Below, piece by piece: positions 1-9,823 of a DNA stretch of 64,000 bases (position 1 is the first letter of the stretch; every line of letters starts with the position of its first letter). The notes below the pieces were generated by a model. The model was given only the letters and a program-made list of their open reading frames with translations, made no database searches and was not told the DNA's origin. Source of the DNA: Planomonospora parontospora (GTDB lineage: Bacteria; Actinomycetota; Actinomycetes; Streptosporangiales; Streptosporangiaceae); NCBI GenBank assembly GCA_014647935.1, contig BMQD01000008.1, positions 124,001-188,000 on the forward strand, in the 5' to 3' direction. Made by a program: the position numbers and the translations under genes.

Positions 1-311
1 TCCAGGATCACGATCTCCAGGTCGTCGGCGGGGAGGCCGAGCGTCTCCTCGGTCCGGGCGAAGAGCGTCCGGATCAGCTCGCGCTTGGCCTCCTCCGACC
101 GGCCCGCGAAGCAGACGATCTCCACGATCAGATAGCGATCGCTCCGCTGCGGGCAGACGAGGTCCTCGGAGTCCAGCAGCAGGAACCGGTGGAACCTCTT
201 GTCCTCGGGGAGCTTCCACGCCTGGACCAGGCAGCCGTGCACGAGGTCGGAGAGCTCCTGGCGGAGCGGGCCCCAGACGTCGCGGCGGCCGTAGAACTTG
301 ATCTGTGCCAT
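1..311 (-). CDS. Tautomerase-family protein (3' end cut by window edge)
   Basis: About 103 codons are visible, starting at the ATG read from 311-309. The pattern of a basic N-terminal strand, a central segment LPEDKRFHRFLLLD and a late helix SEEAKRELIRTLF resembles the Tautomerase_2 (YusQ-like) group of 4-oxalocrotonate tautomerase folds. Those enzymes normally use Pro2 as the catalytic base; here the protein begins Met-Ala-Gln, so Pro2 is absent and tautomerase activity is doubtful. No in-frame start with a following Pro is evident just upstream. Substrate unknown. It runs in the same direction as fumC with about 140 bp between them. Confidence 0.6.
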   Translation of the reverse strand, partial: MAQIKFYGRRDVWGPLRQELSDLVHGCLVQAWKLPEDKRFHRFLLLDSEDLVCPQRSDRYLIVEIVCFAGRSEEAKRELIRTLFARTEETLGLPADDLEIVIL

Positions 312-453
312 GGCGCCGAGTCTCGCAGATCACCTTCCACGGCGTCCGGCCGGGCCGGAGACGCCCCGTCGCCCCTGTCCGGGGCGGCCCCGCCCGCGTC
401 ACCGGCTCCATGGGCGGGGCAGGCGGGGCAGACGGGACGCTCAAGCGGGACGG

Positions 454-1854
454 TCAGACGGGACGCTCAGGCGGGCGGGTCATGGAGAGCACGTCGAGCA
501 GGGCGTCGAGCTGCTCCTCGGTGATGGTGCCGTTCGCGACGTGCCCGCGCTCGACGACGACCTCGCGGATGGTCTTCCGCTCGGCCAGCGACTGCTTGGC
601 GATCTTCGCGGCCTCCTCGTAGCCGACGTACCGGTTGAGCGGGGTGACGATGGACGGCGACGACTCGGCGTACTCCCGCAGGCGCCCGGTGTTGGCCGTG
701 ATGCCGTGCACGCAGCGGTCGGCCAGCAGCCGGGAGACATTGGCCAGCAGCCGGATGGACTCCAGGACGTTGCGGGCGATGACCGGCAGGGCCACGTTGA
801 GCTCGAAGGTGCCCGAGGCGCCGGCGAAGGCGATGGCCGCGTCGTTCCCGATGACCTGCGCGGCGACCATGCACACGGCCTCGGGGATGACGGGGTTGAC
901 CTTGCCGGGCATGATCGAGGACCCCGGCTGGAGGTCGGGCAGGTTGATCTCACTGAGCCCCGCGCGCGGTCCCGACCCCATCCAGCGGAGATCGTTTGCG
1001 ATCTTGTTGAGGGAGACCGCGACCGTCCGGAGCTGCCCGGAGAGCTCCACGACCGCGTCCCGGGCGCTCTGCGCCTCGAAGTGGTCGGGGGCCTCGCAGA
1101 AGGGGAGGTCGGTGACGTCGCGGAGCTTCGCGATGACCTTCGTGGCGAAACCCGGCGGGGTGTTGATCCCGGTCCCGACGGCCGTGCCGCCCAGGGGGAG
1201 CTGGGCGAGGTGGGGGAGCGCGCTCCGCACCCGGGCGACGGCGTTGTCGATCTGGGTGGCGTACCCCCCGAACTCCTGGCCGAGCGTGACCGGCGTGGCG
1301 TCCATCAGGTGCGTACGGCCCGCCTTGACCACCTCGTCGAACTCGATCGACTTCTCGCGCAGCGCAGTGGCCAGGTGCCGCAGGGAGGGGATGAGGTGGT
1401 AGGTCACCTCGGTCAGGGCGGCGACGTGGATGGAGGTGGGGAACACGTCGTTGGACGACTGGGAGGCGTTGACATGGTCGTTGGGATGGATCGGGCGGCC
1501 AAGCCGTTCCTCGGCGAGCGTGGCGATGACCTCGTTGGCGTTCATGTTGGAGGAGGTCCCCGAACCCGTCTGGAAGACGTCGACCGGGAACTCCCCGTCC
1601 CACTCGTTCTCCGCGATGTCGGTGGCGGCCTCGGCGATCGCCTGGGCCAGCTCCTTGTCGAGCACTCCCAGCTCGGCGTTGACCTCGGCGGCCACCGCCT
1701 TGATCAGGCCGAGGGCCGCGATGTGGGGACTCTCCAGGCCGCGCCCCGAGACGGGGAAGTTCTCTATCGCCCGCTGGGTCTGAGCCCGCCACTTCGCGCC
1801 CGCCGGAACGTGCACTTCGCCCATCGAGTCATGTTCGATCCGATACTCGCTCAT
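454..1854 (-). CDS. fumC: Class II fumarate hydratase
   Basis: 466 residues, the normal length for the cofactor-free, oxygen-stable homotetrameric fumarase that interconverts fumarate and malate in the TCA cycle. The superfamily signature [11 protein letters not shown] sits near residue 315. The [24 protein letters not shown] and [10 protein letters not shown] substrate-loop motifs are all intact. The start at 1854 gives the usual N-terminus [14 protein letters not shown]; the open frame continues upstream but without family similarity. A second, unrelated iron-sulfur fumarase lies at 9824-11479, so the organism carries both classes. In mycobacteria fum lies next to glpX; here glpX is 15 kb away. 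Confidence 0.96.
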   Translation of the reverse strand: MSEYRIEHDSMGEVHVPAGAKWRAQTQRAIENFPVSGRGLESPHIAALGLIKAVAAEVNAELGVLDKELAQAIAEAATDIAENEWDGEFPVDVFQTGSGTSSNMNANEVIATLAEERLGRPIHPNDHVNASQSSNDVFPTSIHVAALTEVTYHLIPSLRHLATALREKSIEFDEVVKAGRTHLMDATPVTLGQEFGGYATQIDNAVARVRSALPHLAQLPLGGTAVGTGINTPPGFATKVIAKLRDVTDLPFCEAPDHFEAQSARDAVVELSGQLRTVAVSLNKIANDLRWMGSGPRAGLSEINLPDLQPGSSIMPGKVNPVIPEAVCMVAAQVIGNDAAIAFAGASGTFELNVALPVIARNVLESIRLLANVSRLLADRCVHGITANTGRLREYAESSPSIVTPLNRYVGYEEAAKIAKQSLAERKTIREVVVERGHVANGTITEEQLDALLDVLSMTRPPERPV

Positions 1855-2055
1855 GAACCCAGTCTGCAACGCGGAGGATAAGGCGGATGTTCCGGGCGGG
1901 ACCTGGCTGTCGTCCGGGCCGGTTCCCGCCGGCCCGGACCGTTGTCCAGGCCGGTCTCCGCCTCCGTCCGTGTCCCTCCTCGCCCGTCCGGCCGTCGTCC
2001 GGGCCGGGACCGGTCCGGGCGGCATCCGCGCCGTCGCACGGATGCCGCCGTGCGG

Positions 2056-3840
2056 TCACCGGGCGTAGAGGAGTGCCAGGACGAGAACGATGATGACCAC
2101 CAGGGCGGCGGTCGCCACGCCCATCAGGAGGAGCGCCCCGGCCCGCTTCTTCTGCTGCTGCGCGACCTGCTGCTCACCCGGTCCGACGATCGAGAACAGC
2201 TCGGTCCCCAGGCCGGGCGCGGAGTCGTCGTCACCGGACCACCCCTGAACGGGCCCGTGCGGGAGCGGGCCCGGCCGGTCCCCCGGTGATCCCGGTCCTC
2301 CGGGCCCGCCCGGGCCGTTCGGCCCACCGGAGCCGCCGGGCGCGTTGAATCCACCCGGTCCACCGGGCCCGTTCGGCCCACCGAATCCGCCGGGGCCCGG
2401 GAGTGCCCCGGCCTGCGTCGGTGCGTCACCCGGGGCGAAGCCTCCCGGACCCGCCGGCGGCGCGCCGTGGAACGGCGGTCCCGGGGGATTCCACCCTCCG
2501 GTGCCGGGCGCTCCGGGGCCCTGCCCGCCGGAGAACCCCCGCGGAGACGCAGGAGGGCCGCCGACCGGCGGACCGCCCGGGCCTGCAGATCCCGGGCCCC
2601 CGGATCCGGGACCCGTGGGGGCGGAGGTTCCGGACCCCGGGACCGCCGGACCACCGGGCTCTCCCCGGCGGTCCGGAGCGGACGGCCCCCGGGCCACCGG
2701 GGTGCCCAGGCCGGAGACGACGCCGGAGCCGGCCTCGGGGCGGGGTACGGGCGGTGCGGGCGGGGCCGGGGGAGTCCGGCCGGTGCCGGGGAGGGGGAGC
2801 CCGATCGTGGGACGCGCGACCATCATCGTCCGGTTGGCGTCGAACTCCTCGTCCGGCGCCGTGCCGTTCCCGGGGCCGCTCCCCGCGCCGTCCCCGGCCC
2901 ATGCCCCCGCCCGGCCCTCGGAGCCGGGCCCGGCGGCGTGATGGAACGGGGAACGGGCCCCGCCGTCCGCAGCGGGAGCCGGGGGCCGGAACGCCTCAGG
3001 GGGCGCCGACGAGGCCAGGGGGGTGTCGGCCACCGCCCGGAGCATGGCGATCGCCTGGGAGGGCGTGAGCCGTACCGTGTGGTCCTTCTCCAGCAGCTGC
3101 TCCAGGACCGGGCGGAGCGGGCCCGCCTGGACCGGCGGGTCGACGCCCTCGGTCATCAGCGCGGCGAGCGTCTCGGCCATCGTGGACCGTTCGTACGCCG
3201 GACGGCCCTCGACCGCGAAGTACAGCGTGGCCCCGAGCGACCAGAGGTCGGACTCCGGCCCGGTGTGCTCCCCGCGGGCCCGCTCGGGCGCGGTGTACCC
3301 CGGGGAGCCGATCACCATGCCGGTCTGGGTGAGGCTCGTGTCCCCCTCGGCCTTGGCGATGCCGAAGTCGGTCAGGACCACCCGGCCGCTCTCGGTGATC
3401 AGCACGTTTCCGGGCTTCACGTCGCGGTGGAGCACGCCCTGGGCGTGGGCGGCGCGCAGCGCGTCCAGCAGGTCCACCCCGATCGCGGCCACGAGCCGGG
3501 GCGGGAGGGGACCCTCCTCCTCGACCACCTGCTCCAGGGAGCGGGCCTGGACCAGCTCCATGATGATCCACGGGCTGCCGTCCTCGATGATCGCATCGTG
3601 GACGGTGGCGACTGAAGGGTGGCTGATGCGGGCGGCGGTACGACCCTCACGGATCATGCGCTCCCGCAGTTCGGCGCGCTGTGCCTCGCTGAGCCCGGGC
3701 TCCTGGCGGATCTCCTTGATCGCCACCTCGCGGCCCAGGGAACGGTCGTGGGCACGCCAAACGGTGCCCATCGTCCCCCGGCCGAGCGGGGTGATCAGCT
3801 CATAACGGCCAGCGAGCACGCGCGTCTGCTGTTCCGGCAT
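2056..3840 (-). CDS. Membrane-anchored Ser/Thr protein kinase (PknB-like)
   Basis: 594 residues. The N-terminal 270 residues are a Hanks-type kinase: glycine loop GRGTMGTVW (20-28), ATP lysine K42 in VAIKEI, catalytic HRDVKPGN (138-145) and metal-binding DFG (158-160), then the APE motif. A long Pro/Gly-rich linker (about 290-550) follows, then one C-terminal membrane helix (LLLMGVATAALVVIIVLVLA) with only a few residues beyond it. The kinase therefore faces the cytoplasm and has no extracellular PASTA-type sensor. The downstream neighbour in the - direction is fumC, 200 bp away. The upstream paralogue at 3877-5013 shares the same N-terminal layout, suggesting tandem duplication. Substrates unknown. 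Confidence 0.92.
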   Translation of the reverse strand: MPEQQTRVLAGRYELITPLGRGTMGTVWRAHDRSLGREVAIKEIRQEPGLSEAQRAELRERMIREGRTAARISHPSVATVHDAIIEDGSPWIIMELVQARSLEQVVEEEGPLPPRLVAAIGVDLLDALRAAHAQGVLHRDVKPGNVLITESGRVVLTDFGIAKAEGDTSLTQTGMVIGSPGYTAPERARGEHTGPESDLWSLGATLYFAVEGRPAYERSTMAETLAALMTEGVDPPVQAGPLRPVLEQLLEKDHTVRLTPSQAIAMLRAVADTPLASSAPPEAFRPPAPAADGGARSPFHHAAGPGSEGRAGAWAGDGAGSGPGNGTAPDEEFDANRTMMVARPTIGLPLPGTGRTPPAPPAPPVPRPEAGSGVVSGLGTPVARGPSAPDRRGEPGGPAVPGSGTSAPTGPGSGGPGSAGPGGPPVGGPPASPRGFSGGQGPGAPGTGGWNPPGPPFHGAPPAGPGGFAPGDAPTQAGALPGPGGFGGPNGPGGPGGFNAPGGSGGPNGPGGPGGPGSPGDRPGPLPHGPVQGWSGDDDSAPGLGTELFSIVGPGEQQVAQQQKKRAGALLLMGVATAALVVIIVLVLALLYAR

Positions 3841-3876
3841 GAGAAGAAGATAAGCGATTACTCCTTGAGGAACGCT

Positions 3877-5013
3877 TTAGCCTCGCTTGCGGAGTTCCTT
3901 GGGCCAGAGACTGCGGGGCAGCATCAGCCGGATGACCGGCGACATGAGGCGGACCAGGGGGCGCGGCGCGGGCCTCGGCGCCAGCGGCGGTTTGCGGTGG
4001 TTCCCCTCGGCGGGGCGCCGGTGTCCGCGCGGCGGCGGCACCGGGGTCGCGACCGGCGGCGGAGGCGGAATCGGCGCGGCGCCCGCCCGGTGCAGGCCGC
4101 GGTGCTGGGGCCTGCGGTTGAACGAGGGCACGGCGATCGCCGGGGCGGGACGCGCCGGCCTGCCCGCGGGACGGCTCAGCGGCTCCTCGGCGATCCCGCC
4201 GGCCGCCACCCGGGCCAGCATCAGCGAGGCCCGGACCGGGTCGAGCCGGGTGGCCGGGTCGATCGTGAGCAGCCCGCGGAGCACCGGCGCGAGGGGGCCC
4301 GCCTTCTCCATCGGGATCGGCTCGCCGCTGGTCAGCGCGGCCAGTGCGGCGGCGGCCGTGCGCCGCCCGTGCAGTCCCCGGCCCTCGACGGCGGTGTAGA
4401 GGGTCGCCCCGAGGGACCACAGGTCGGCGGCCGGGCTCGCCTTGGAGCCCAGCACCCGCTCCGGCGCGATGTAGCCGGCGGAGCCGAGCACGATGCCCGC
4501 CTGGGTGATCGAGACCTCGCCCTCCAGCGCGGCGAGGCCGAAGTCGGTGAGGACGGCCCGCTCACCGGTCACCAGGACGTTGCTGGGCTTCACGTCGCGG
4601 TGCAGGATGCCCTTGGCGTGTACGGCGCGCAGCGCGCCCAGCACCTGCCGCCCGATCTCGGCGGCCTGGCGCGGGGGCAGCGGCCCCTCCTGCTGGACCA
4701 GCTGCTCCAGGGACCTGGCTCTGAGCAGCTCCATGACGATCCAGGGGCGCTCGTCCTCGGTGACGACGTCGAAGACGGTGATCACCGAGGGGTGCGCGAC
4801 CATCGCGGTCGCCCGCCCCTCGCGCTCGGTCCTCGCACACAGCTCGGCCCGCAGCTCCTCGTCGAGGACCAGCGGCAGCCGCACCTCCTTGACCGCCACC
4901 TCGCGGCCGAGCAGCTCGTCGTGCGCTCGCCAAACGGTGCCCATGCCGCCGCGCCCGACCGGCTCGGCAAGCCGGTAGCGCGCGGCAAGAAGGTATCCGG
5001 ACGGCGCACGCAT
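3877..5013 (-). CDS. Ser/Thr protein kinase, no clear membrane helix
   Basis: 378 residues. The kinase domain is complete: GRGGMGTVW (20-28), K42 in VAVKEV, HRDVKPSN, DFGLAA and a following APE. The C-terminal 100 residues are Pro/Arg-rich and end in an amphipathic basic stretch (LVRLMSPVIRLMLPRSLW), with no convincing transmembrane segment. It is probably soluble or peripherally bound. It ends 36 bp before the start of the second kinase, same strand, so the two may be co-transcribed. Lysine and glycine-loop positions match those of the neighbour exactly, indicating duplication followed by divergence of the C-terminal halves. Confidence 0.9.
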   Translation of the reverse strand: MRAPSGYLLAARYRLAEPVGRGGMGTVWRAHDELLGREVAVKEVRLPLVLDEELRAELCARTEREGRATAMVAHPSVITVFDVVTEDERPWIVMELLRARSLEQLVQQEGPLPPRQAAEIGRQVLGALRAVHAKGILHRDVKPSNVLVTGERAVLTDFGLAALEGEVSITQAGIVLGSAGYIAPERVLGSKASPAADLWSLGATLYTAVEGRGLHGRRTAAAALAALTSGEPIPMEKAGPLAPVLRGLLTIDPATRLDPVRASLMLARVAAGGIAEEPLSRPAGRPARPAPAIAVPSFNRRPQHRGLHRAGAAPIPPPPPVATPVPPPRGHRRPAEGNHRKPPLAPRPAPRPLVRLMSPVIRLMLPRSLWPKELRKRG

Positions 5014-5193
5014 GATGGGCAGCTTACCGATTTGCGTAGTGCGACCAGTAGAGACAGGGCCGAAAGTTCTTGTCCATTGAGGTCAGATTCTCTCGCAGGT
5101 GACAGTCGGGACACGTACGGTCACCGTTTTCACCCCGCTGCCGGGACCGTGCGGGGGCCGGAGGCGGAGGGCCACTCGGGGGACCGGGGGTGC

Positions 5194-5281
5194 GGGGCGG
5201 TGCCGGAACCTGGTCCCGGAACCCGAGGCCTAAGGGAGGGGCGGTGCCAGAACCCGGTGCCGGAACCCGAGGCCTAGGGGC
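5194..5281. repeat. Two imperfect 44-bp tandem repeats
   Basis: Copies begin at 5194 and 5238. Each runs from GGGGCGGTGCC to CCCGAGGCCTA with a few mismatches. They lie in the non-coding gap between the kinase promoter region and the end of the MarR gene. No function is apparent. Confidence 0.6.
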
Positions 5282-5293
5282 GGGGCCGCGGCG

Positions 5294-5806
5294 TCAGTGC
5301 GCCGTGCGAGCCGTACCGGCCGAGGCGCGCGCCGCGTACGCGGTGGCCGAGTCGGCGATGGTGCGCAGGACGCCATGGAGCCCGGCGACGGTCTCGCCGT
5401 CGATGCCCATGGCCTCGCCGATGGCGTCCGGGATGTGCAGGGTCCGCTCCCGCAGGGCCCGCCCCTCCTCGGTGAGGGTGACGGCGACGGAGCGCTCGTC
5501 GTCGGCGCGGCGGCGCCGTGCCAGCAGGCCGTTCGCCTCCAGCCGCTTGAGCAGGGGGGAGACGGTGTTGTAGTCGAGCCGCAGCTCGTCGACGATCGCG
5601 CGGACCGTGCTCTCCTCGTGCCGCCAGAGCACGGCCATCACGAGGTACTGCGGATATGTCAGGCCGAGGGGGTCGAGCAGGGTGCGGTAGACGGAGGTGA
5701 CGCTGCGCGAGGCGGCGTACAGGTCGAAGCAGAGCATCGCGGCCAGCGGCCCGGAGCCGTCGTCCCGCGGGGCGTCCGCCCGGCGGCGGTTCGCGTCCGA
5801 GTCCAT
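5294..5806 (-). CDS. MarR-family regulator of the OhrR peroxide-sensor type
   Basis: 170 residues. The segment LCFDLYAASRSVTSVYRTLL and the following LTYPQYLVMAVLW closely follow Bacillus OhrR, including the single N-terminal cysteine (C26) that senses organic hydroperoxides in that family. The winged-helix region DYNTVSPLLKRLEANGLL and the RRADDERSVAVTLT wing are intact. No other cysteine is present, so it would be a one-Cys type sensor. No ohr peroxidase gene is adjacent. Instead a secreted alpha/beta hydrolase diverges from it across a 319-bp gap with inverted repeats. Repression of itself and the hydrolase is inferred. Confidence 0.85.
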   Translation of the reverse strand: MDSDANRRRADAPRDDGSGPLAAMLCFDLYAASRSVTSVYRTLLDPLGLTYPQYLVMAVLWRHEESTVRAIVDELRLDYNTVSPLLKRLEANGLLARRRRADDERSVAVTLTEEGRALRERTLHIPDAIGEAMGIDGETVAGLHGVLRTIADSATAYAARASAGTARTAH

Positions 5807-6041
5807 GGACGGAGTCTAGGCGGAAAGAGCGGTGGCGACCAGATCGCGCGCGATTCGATCGCATGTGATCCAGATCGGCGGCCTGGTCCCGCGGGACATC
5901 TCGGAGATCTTGCAACGGAAGCGGCAATCCGCCCCGCCCTGCCGGACCTGGGGCGTGCCCGCGACCGTCATCGGCGCGGGAGCGGCCGGGTGCCACCGCC
6001 ACCCACGCGGACCGGTCACCGGAAGTCATCGGAGTGGCGTA

Positions 6042-6080
6042 GATCACATCGCTCTCGACTATCTCGCGTGCGATGTAATC
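6042..6080. promoter_or_regulatory. Inverted repeat, candidate operator in the MarR/hydrolase gap
   Basis: GATCACATCGC (6042-6052) and GCGATGTAATC (6070-6080) form 11-bp arms with one mismatch and a 17-bp spacer, ending 45 bp before the hydrolase start. A related sequence, GCGCGCGATTCGATCGC followed by ATGTGATC, lies about 5847-5870 near the MarR start. This 5807-6125 gap holds no gene. Binding by the adjacent OhrR-like protein is an inference. Confidence 0.45.
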
Positions 6081-6125
6081 GGGTACGGTTCAACCACTTC
6101 GAAAAACGACTCCCCGGAGGATCCG

Positions 6126-6935
6126 ATGGCCCGCTTCGCCCGCCCTCTCACCGCCCTGCTCGCCACGGCCGCCGCGGCCTCCGCGCTCACCACCGCCGCC
6201 CCGGCGGCCTCCGCTGCGACCGCGAGCCCGGCCAAGCCCACCATCGTGCTCGTGCACGGCGCGTTCGCCGACGCCTCCAGCTGGAACGGCGTGGCCGAGC
6301 GGCTCCAGCGCCGCGGCTACACCGTGATCGCGTCGGCCAACCCGCTGCGCGGCCTGGCCGACGACGCCGCCGCCACCGCCGCCCTGCTCAAGAGCATCAA
6401 GGGCCCCGTCGTCCTGGCCGGCCACTCCTACGGCGGGGCGGTCATCACCAACGCGGCCCGGGGCAACGACGAGGTCAAGGCCCTCGTGTACATCGCCGCC
6501 TTCATCCCGGAGAAGGGCGAGAGCGCCGCGGACCTGGCCGGCAGACACCCCGGCAGCACCCTCGGCGAGACCCTGCGGGAGGTGCCGCTGCCCGGCGGCG
6601 GCACCGACCTCTACGTCCGCCAGGACAGGTTCCGCAAGCAGTTCGCCCACGACGTCCCCGCCCGCGATGCGAAGCTGATGGCCGCCGCCCAGCGCCCCGT
6701 CACCGCCGCGGCGCTCAACGAGCCCTCCGGCGTCCCGGCCTGGAAGGACATCGCCTCCTGGGTGCTCGTCCCCACCGGCGACAAGAACATCCCGCCGGCC
6801 GCACTGCGCTTCATGGCGAAGCGCGCCGAGGCCCGCGCCACCGTCGAGATCGAGGGCGCCTCGCACGCGGTCCTGGTCTCCCGCCCCGACGCGGTGGCCG
6901 ACCTGATCGAGCGCGCCGCCGCCGGCCGCCGCTAG
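6126..6935 (+). CDS. Secreted alpha/beta hydrolase
   Basis: 269 residues. The ATG at 6126 follows a GGAGG ribosome site at 6116-6120. Residues 1-30 form a signal peptide (Arg residues, Ala/Leu core, cleavage near AASA-A). The mature part has the LVHGAF oxyanion segment, the nucleophile elbow GHSYGG (Ser101), the late acid region (LVPTGDKNIPP) and the catalytic His in EGASHAVLVS. It resembles esterase-like hydrolases of the AB_hydrolase_6 type; the substrate cannot be told. It is divergent from the OhrR-like gene, which may control it. Confidence 0.85.
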   Translation: MARFARPLTALLATAAAASALTTAAPAASAATASPAKPTIVLVHGAFADASSWNGVAERLQRRGYTVIASANPLRGLADDAAATAALLKSIKGPVVLAGHSYGGAVITNAARGNDEVKALVYIAAFIPEKGESAADLAGRHPGSTLGETLREVPLPGGGTDLYVRQDRFRKQFAHDVPARDAKLMAAAQRPVTAAALNEPSGVPAWKDIASWVLVPTGDKNIPPAALRFMAKRAEARATVEIEGASHAVLVSRPDAVADLIERAAAGRR

Positions 6936-7979
<1,044 letters not shown>

Positions 7980-7998
7980 GCGCCTCCCCGGAAGGATC

Positions 7999-8044
7999 GC
8001 GGGCGCCGGCCGCCCCGCCGCACGGCGGGGCGGCCGGCGCCCGC
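7999..8044. terminator. Perfect 22-bp stem hairpin terminator
   Basis: Arms 7999-8020 and 8023-8044 are exact reverse complements separated by CA. It sits 20 bp after the hydrolase stop and 25 bp before the end of the SDR gene on the opposite strand, so it can serve both convergent genes. No T-run, as is usual in actinobacteria. Confidence 0.85.
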
Positions 8045-8068
8045 GGCGGTGGAGCGCGGCTCTCCCGG

Positions 8069-9100
8069 TCACCGCGTTCCCCTCGGGGCTCCTCCCGCCG
8101 CGGTCTCCCGCCCCCGCTCCGCCGGCCCCTCCCCGAACCGCGCGGCGACCAGGTCGTCGGCCCAGCGCCGGAGGGCCTGCCCGACCGGCGGCATGCGCAA
8201 CCCGATCCGCTCCGCGAAGGCCAGGGCCGGAGCGGTGTCGTAGCGGTCCTTCGAGAGGAACGACAGCGTCTCCGGGTCGACGCCGGTCAGCGCGCGGGGC
8301 AGCCGCCGTACCAGCCCGACGGGGACCGACCACCGCGGCGCGGGCACGCCCAGGTGGGCCGCGAGCAGCGCGACCAGCTCCCGGAGCTCGGGCGTCTCGT
8401 CGTCGAGCACCCAGTACGACCTGCCCGCGGTCTCCGGATGCTCGGGCAGGGCGACCATGAACCGGGCCAGGTAGTCGATGTCGACCACGGGGACGAAGAC
8501 GTCCGGCCCGCCGGGGAGGACGGGCAGCCGCCGGTGCCAGAGGTCCCGGACGAGCGAGGCGAGGCCGATGAACTGGCCGGGGCCGATCACGGTGGCGGGG
8601 TTGACCACGGTCAGCGGGAGGCCGAGCTCGGCGGACCGGGCGCGCACCGCCGCGTCGCCCTCCTTCTTGGAGGCCTCGTAGGGCCCTTCGCGCCGGTAGT
8701 CGGGGCTCCCGCCGCTCACCCGGTAGCCGCTGACGTGGACCAGGCGGCGCAGGCCGGGGCGGGTGGCGGCCCAGTCGGCCACGTTGAGCGCGCCGGTGAC
8801 GTTGGCCGACCGCGCCTCCTGCACGGTCAGCCCGAAGGCGAACCGGGCGGCGGCGTTGTAGACGTCGAGCACCCCCTTCAGCCCGCCGTCCGCCCGCAGG
8901 CCGAGACCGGGCACGGTGACGTCGCAGGTGACGACGGTCAACCGGGAGGCCTCCACCCCCTGCCCGGCGAGCCAGGCGGTCAGCCGGTCCCCGGAGCCGC
9001 GTACGGCGGCGGCGACCGTACGCCCCTGGCGGAGCAGCTCGGCCACCAGGGAGCGGCCGACGAACCCGGTGGCGCCGAGGACGAGGGAATCGGGGGTCAT
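8069..9100 (-). CDS. Extended SDR: NAD-dependent epimerase/dehydratase-like
   Basis: 343 residues. The Rossmann motif GATGFVG (9-15) and catalytic pair Tyr141-x3-Lys145 (YEASK) place it in the extended short-chain dehydrogenase group, with a substrate-binding C-terminal half (PVVDIDYLARFMVALPEHP). Substrate unknown; relatives act on nucleotide sugars, sterols or dihydroflavonols. Directly downstream of the TetR gene on the same strand with a 77-bp gap. A copy of the TetR palindrome lies 18 bp before its start codon, so it is the likely target of that regulator. Confidence 0.88.
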   Translation of the reverse strand: MTPDSLVLGATGFVGRSLVAELLRQGRTVAAAVRGSGDRLTAWLAGQGVEASRLTVVTCDVTVPGLGLRADGGLKGVLDVYNAAARFAFGLTVQEARSANVTGALNVADWAATRPGLRRLVHVSGYRVSGGSPDYRREGPYEASKKEGDAAVRARSAELGLPLTVVNPATVIGPGQFIGLASLVRDLWHRRLPVLPGGPDVFVPVVDIDYLARFMVALPEHPETAGRSYWVLDDETPELRELVALLAAHLGVPAPRWSVPVGLVRRLPRALTGVDPETLSFLSKDRYDTAPALAFAERIGLRMPPVGQALRRWADDLVAARFGEGPAERGRETAAGGAPRGTR

Positions 9101-9117
9101 ACGATCACTCCTGTTTA

Positions 9118-9129
9118 TAGATCGGTCTA
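9118..9129. promoter_or_regulatory. TetR operator in front of the SDR gene
   Basis: TAGATCGGTCTA is a near-palindrome matching TAGACCGGTCTT at 9749-9760 upstream of the TetR gene. Its position 18-29 bp before the SDR start fits repression. Confidence 0.65.
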
Positions 9130-9152
9130 CATATTTCCGAGGCGCGAAGAGG

Positions 9153-9173
9153 CCCCCGGAGTGGAACCGGGGG
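9153..9173. terminator. Short hairpin between the TetR and SDR genes
   Basis: CCCCCGG (9153-9159) pairs with CCGGGGG (9167-9173) around a 7-nt loop, 5 bp after the TetR stop. It could separate the regulator transcript from the SDR promoter. Confidence 0.4.
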
Positions 9174-9177
9174 ACTC

Positions 9178-9738
9178 CTACAGCAGCGCGGCGATCCGGC
9201 GGGTGACGCGGTCCAGCGGATCCCGGCTCCGGTGCGCCCGGGCCAGCAGCAGCGCGCCCTCGACCAGGGCGAGCACGGTGGCCGCGGTGTCGTCCGGCTC
9301 GGGGTGGCCGTCCGCGGCCAGGCGCAGGCGGAGCGCCTCCTCCCAGGAGCCGTAGACGTCGGAGCAGGCCCGGTGGAGGGGGTCGCTGGTGGCCGCCGTC
9401 TCCAGTGCCACGGTCGCCACCGGGCAGCCCTTGCGCCAGCCGGACTCCTCCAGCCGGTCGCCCAGCAGCCGGATCACCCCGGTGACCAGGCCCGCCGCGT
9501 CGGGTGCGGTCTCCGCCAGCGCGTGCAGCACCTCGCCGATCTCCCGCCCGGCGCGCCGTACGGACTCGGCCACCAGCTGGTCCTTGCCGCCGGGGAAGTG
9601 GAAGTAGAGCGAGCCGCGCGGCGCCCCGCTCGCGGCGACCACCTGGTTCAGCCCCGTGCCGAAGTAACCGCCGGTCTCGATCAGGTCCCGCGTCGCGTCG
9701 AGCAGGCGACCGCGGGTTTCCTCACCTTTCTGGCCCAT
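9178..9738 (-). CDS. TetR-family repressor, LmrA/YxaF type
   Basis: 186 residues. The N-terminal HTH (TRGRLLDATRDLIE ... ASGAPRGSLYFHF) ends in the YFHFPGGKDQL motif typical of the LmrA/YxaF branch, and the helical ligand domain contains the branch-typical GCPVATVALE. Its own promoter carries the palindrome AGACCGGTCT and the downstream SDR gene carries a near copy, so autoregulation plus control of the SDR is likely. In this branch the ligands are often flavonoids or antibiotics; the ligand here is not known. Confidence 0.9.
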   Translation of the reverse strand: MGQKGEETRGRLLDATRDLIETGGYFGTGLNQVVAASGAPRGSLYFHFPGGKDQLVAESVRRAGREIGEVLHALAETAPDAAGLVTGVIRLLGDRLEESGWRKGCPVATVALETAATSDPLHRACSDVYGSWEEALRLRLAADGHPEPDDTAATVLALVEGALLLARAHRSRDPLDRVTRRIAALL

Positions 9739-9748
9739 GGGGAAAAAG

Positions 9749-9760
9749 TAGACCGGTCTT
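9749..9760. promoter_or_regulatory. TetR operator in front of the regulator gene
   Basis: Contains the perfect 10-bp palindrome AGACCGGTCT (9750-9759), 12 bp upstream of the TetR start codon. Matches the box at 9118-9129 in 10 of 12 positions. Confidence 0.7.
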
Positions 9761-9778
9761 CCTATTTTTGCAAGGCAG

Positions 9779-9811
9779 CCGTGGCCCGGGGAACGGCTCC
9801 CCGGGCCACGG
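9779..9811. terminator. 14-bp perfect stem hairpin after the class I fumarase
   Basis: CCGTGGCCCGGGGA (9779-9792) and TCCCCGGGCCACGG (9798-9811) pair exactly around 5 nt. It lies 13 bp beyond the fumarase stop on the - strand. Confidence 0.8.
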
Positions 9812-9823
9812 CGCGGCCTGCGG

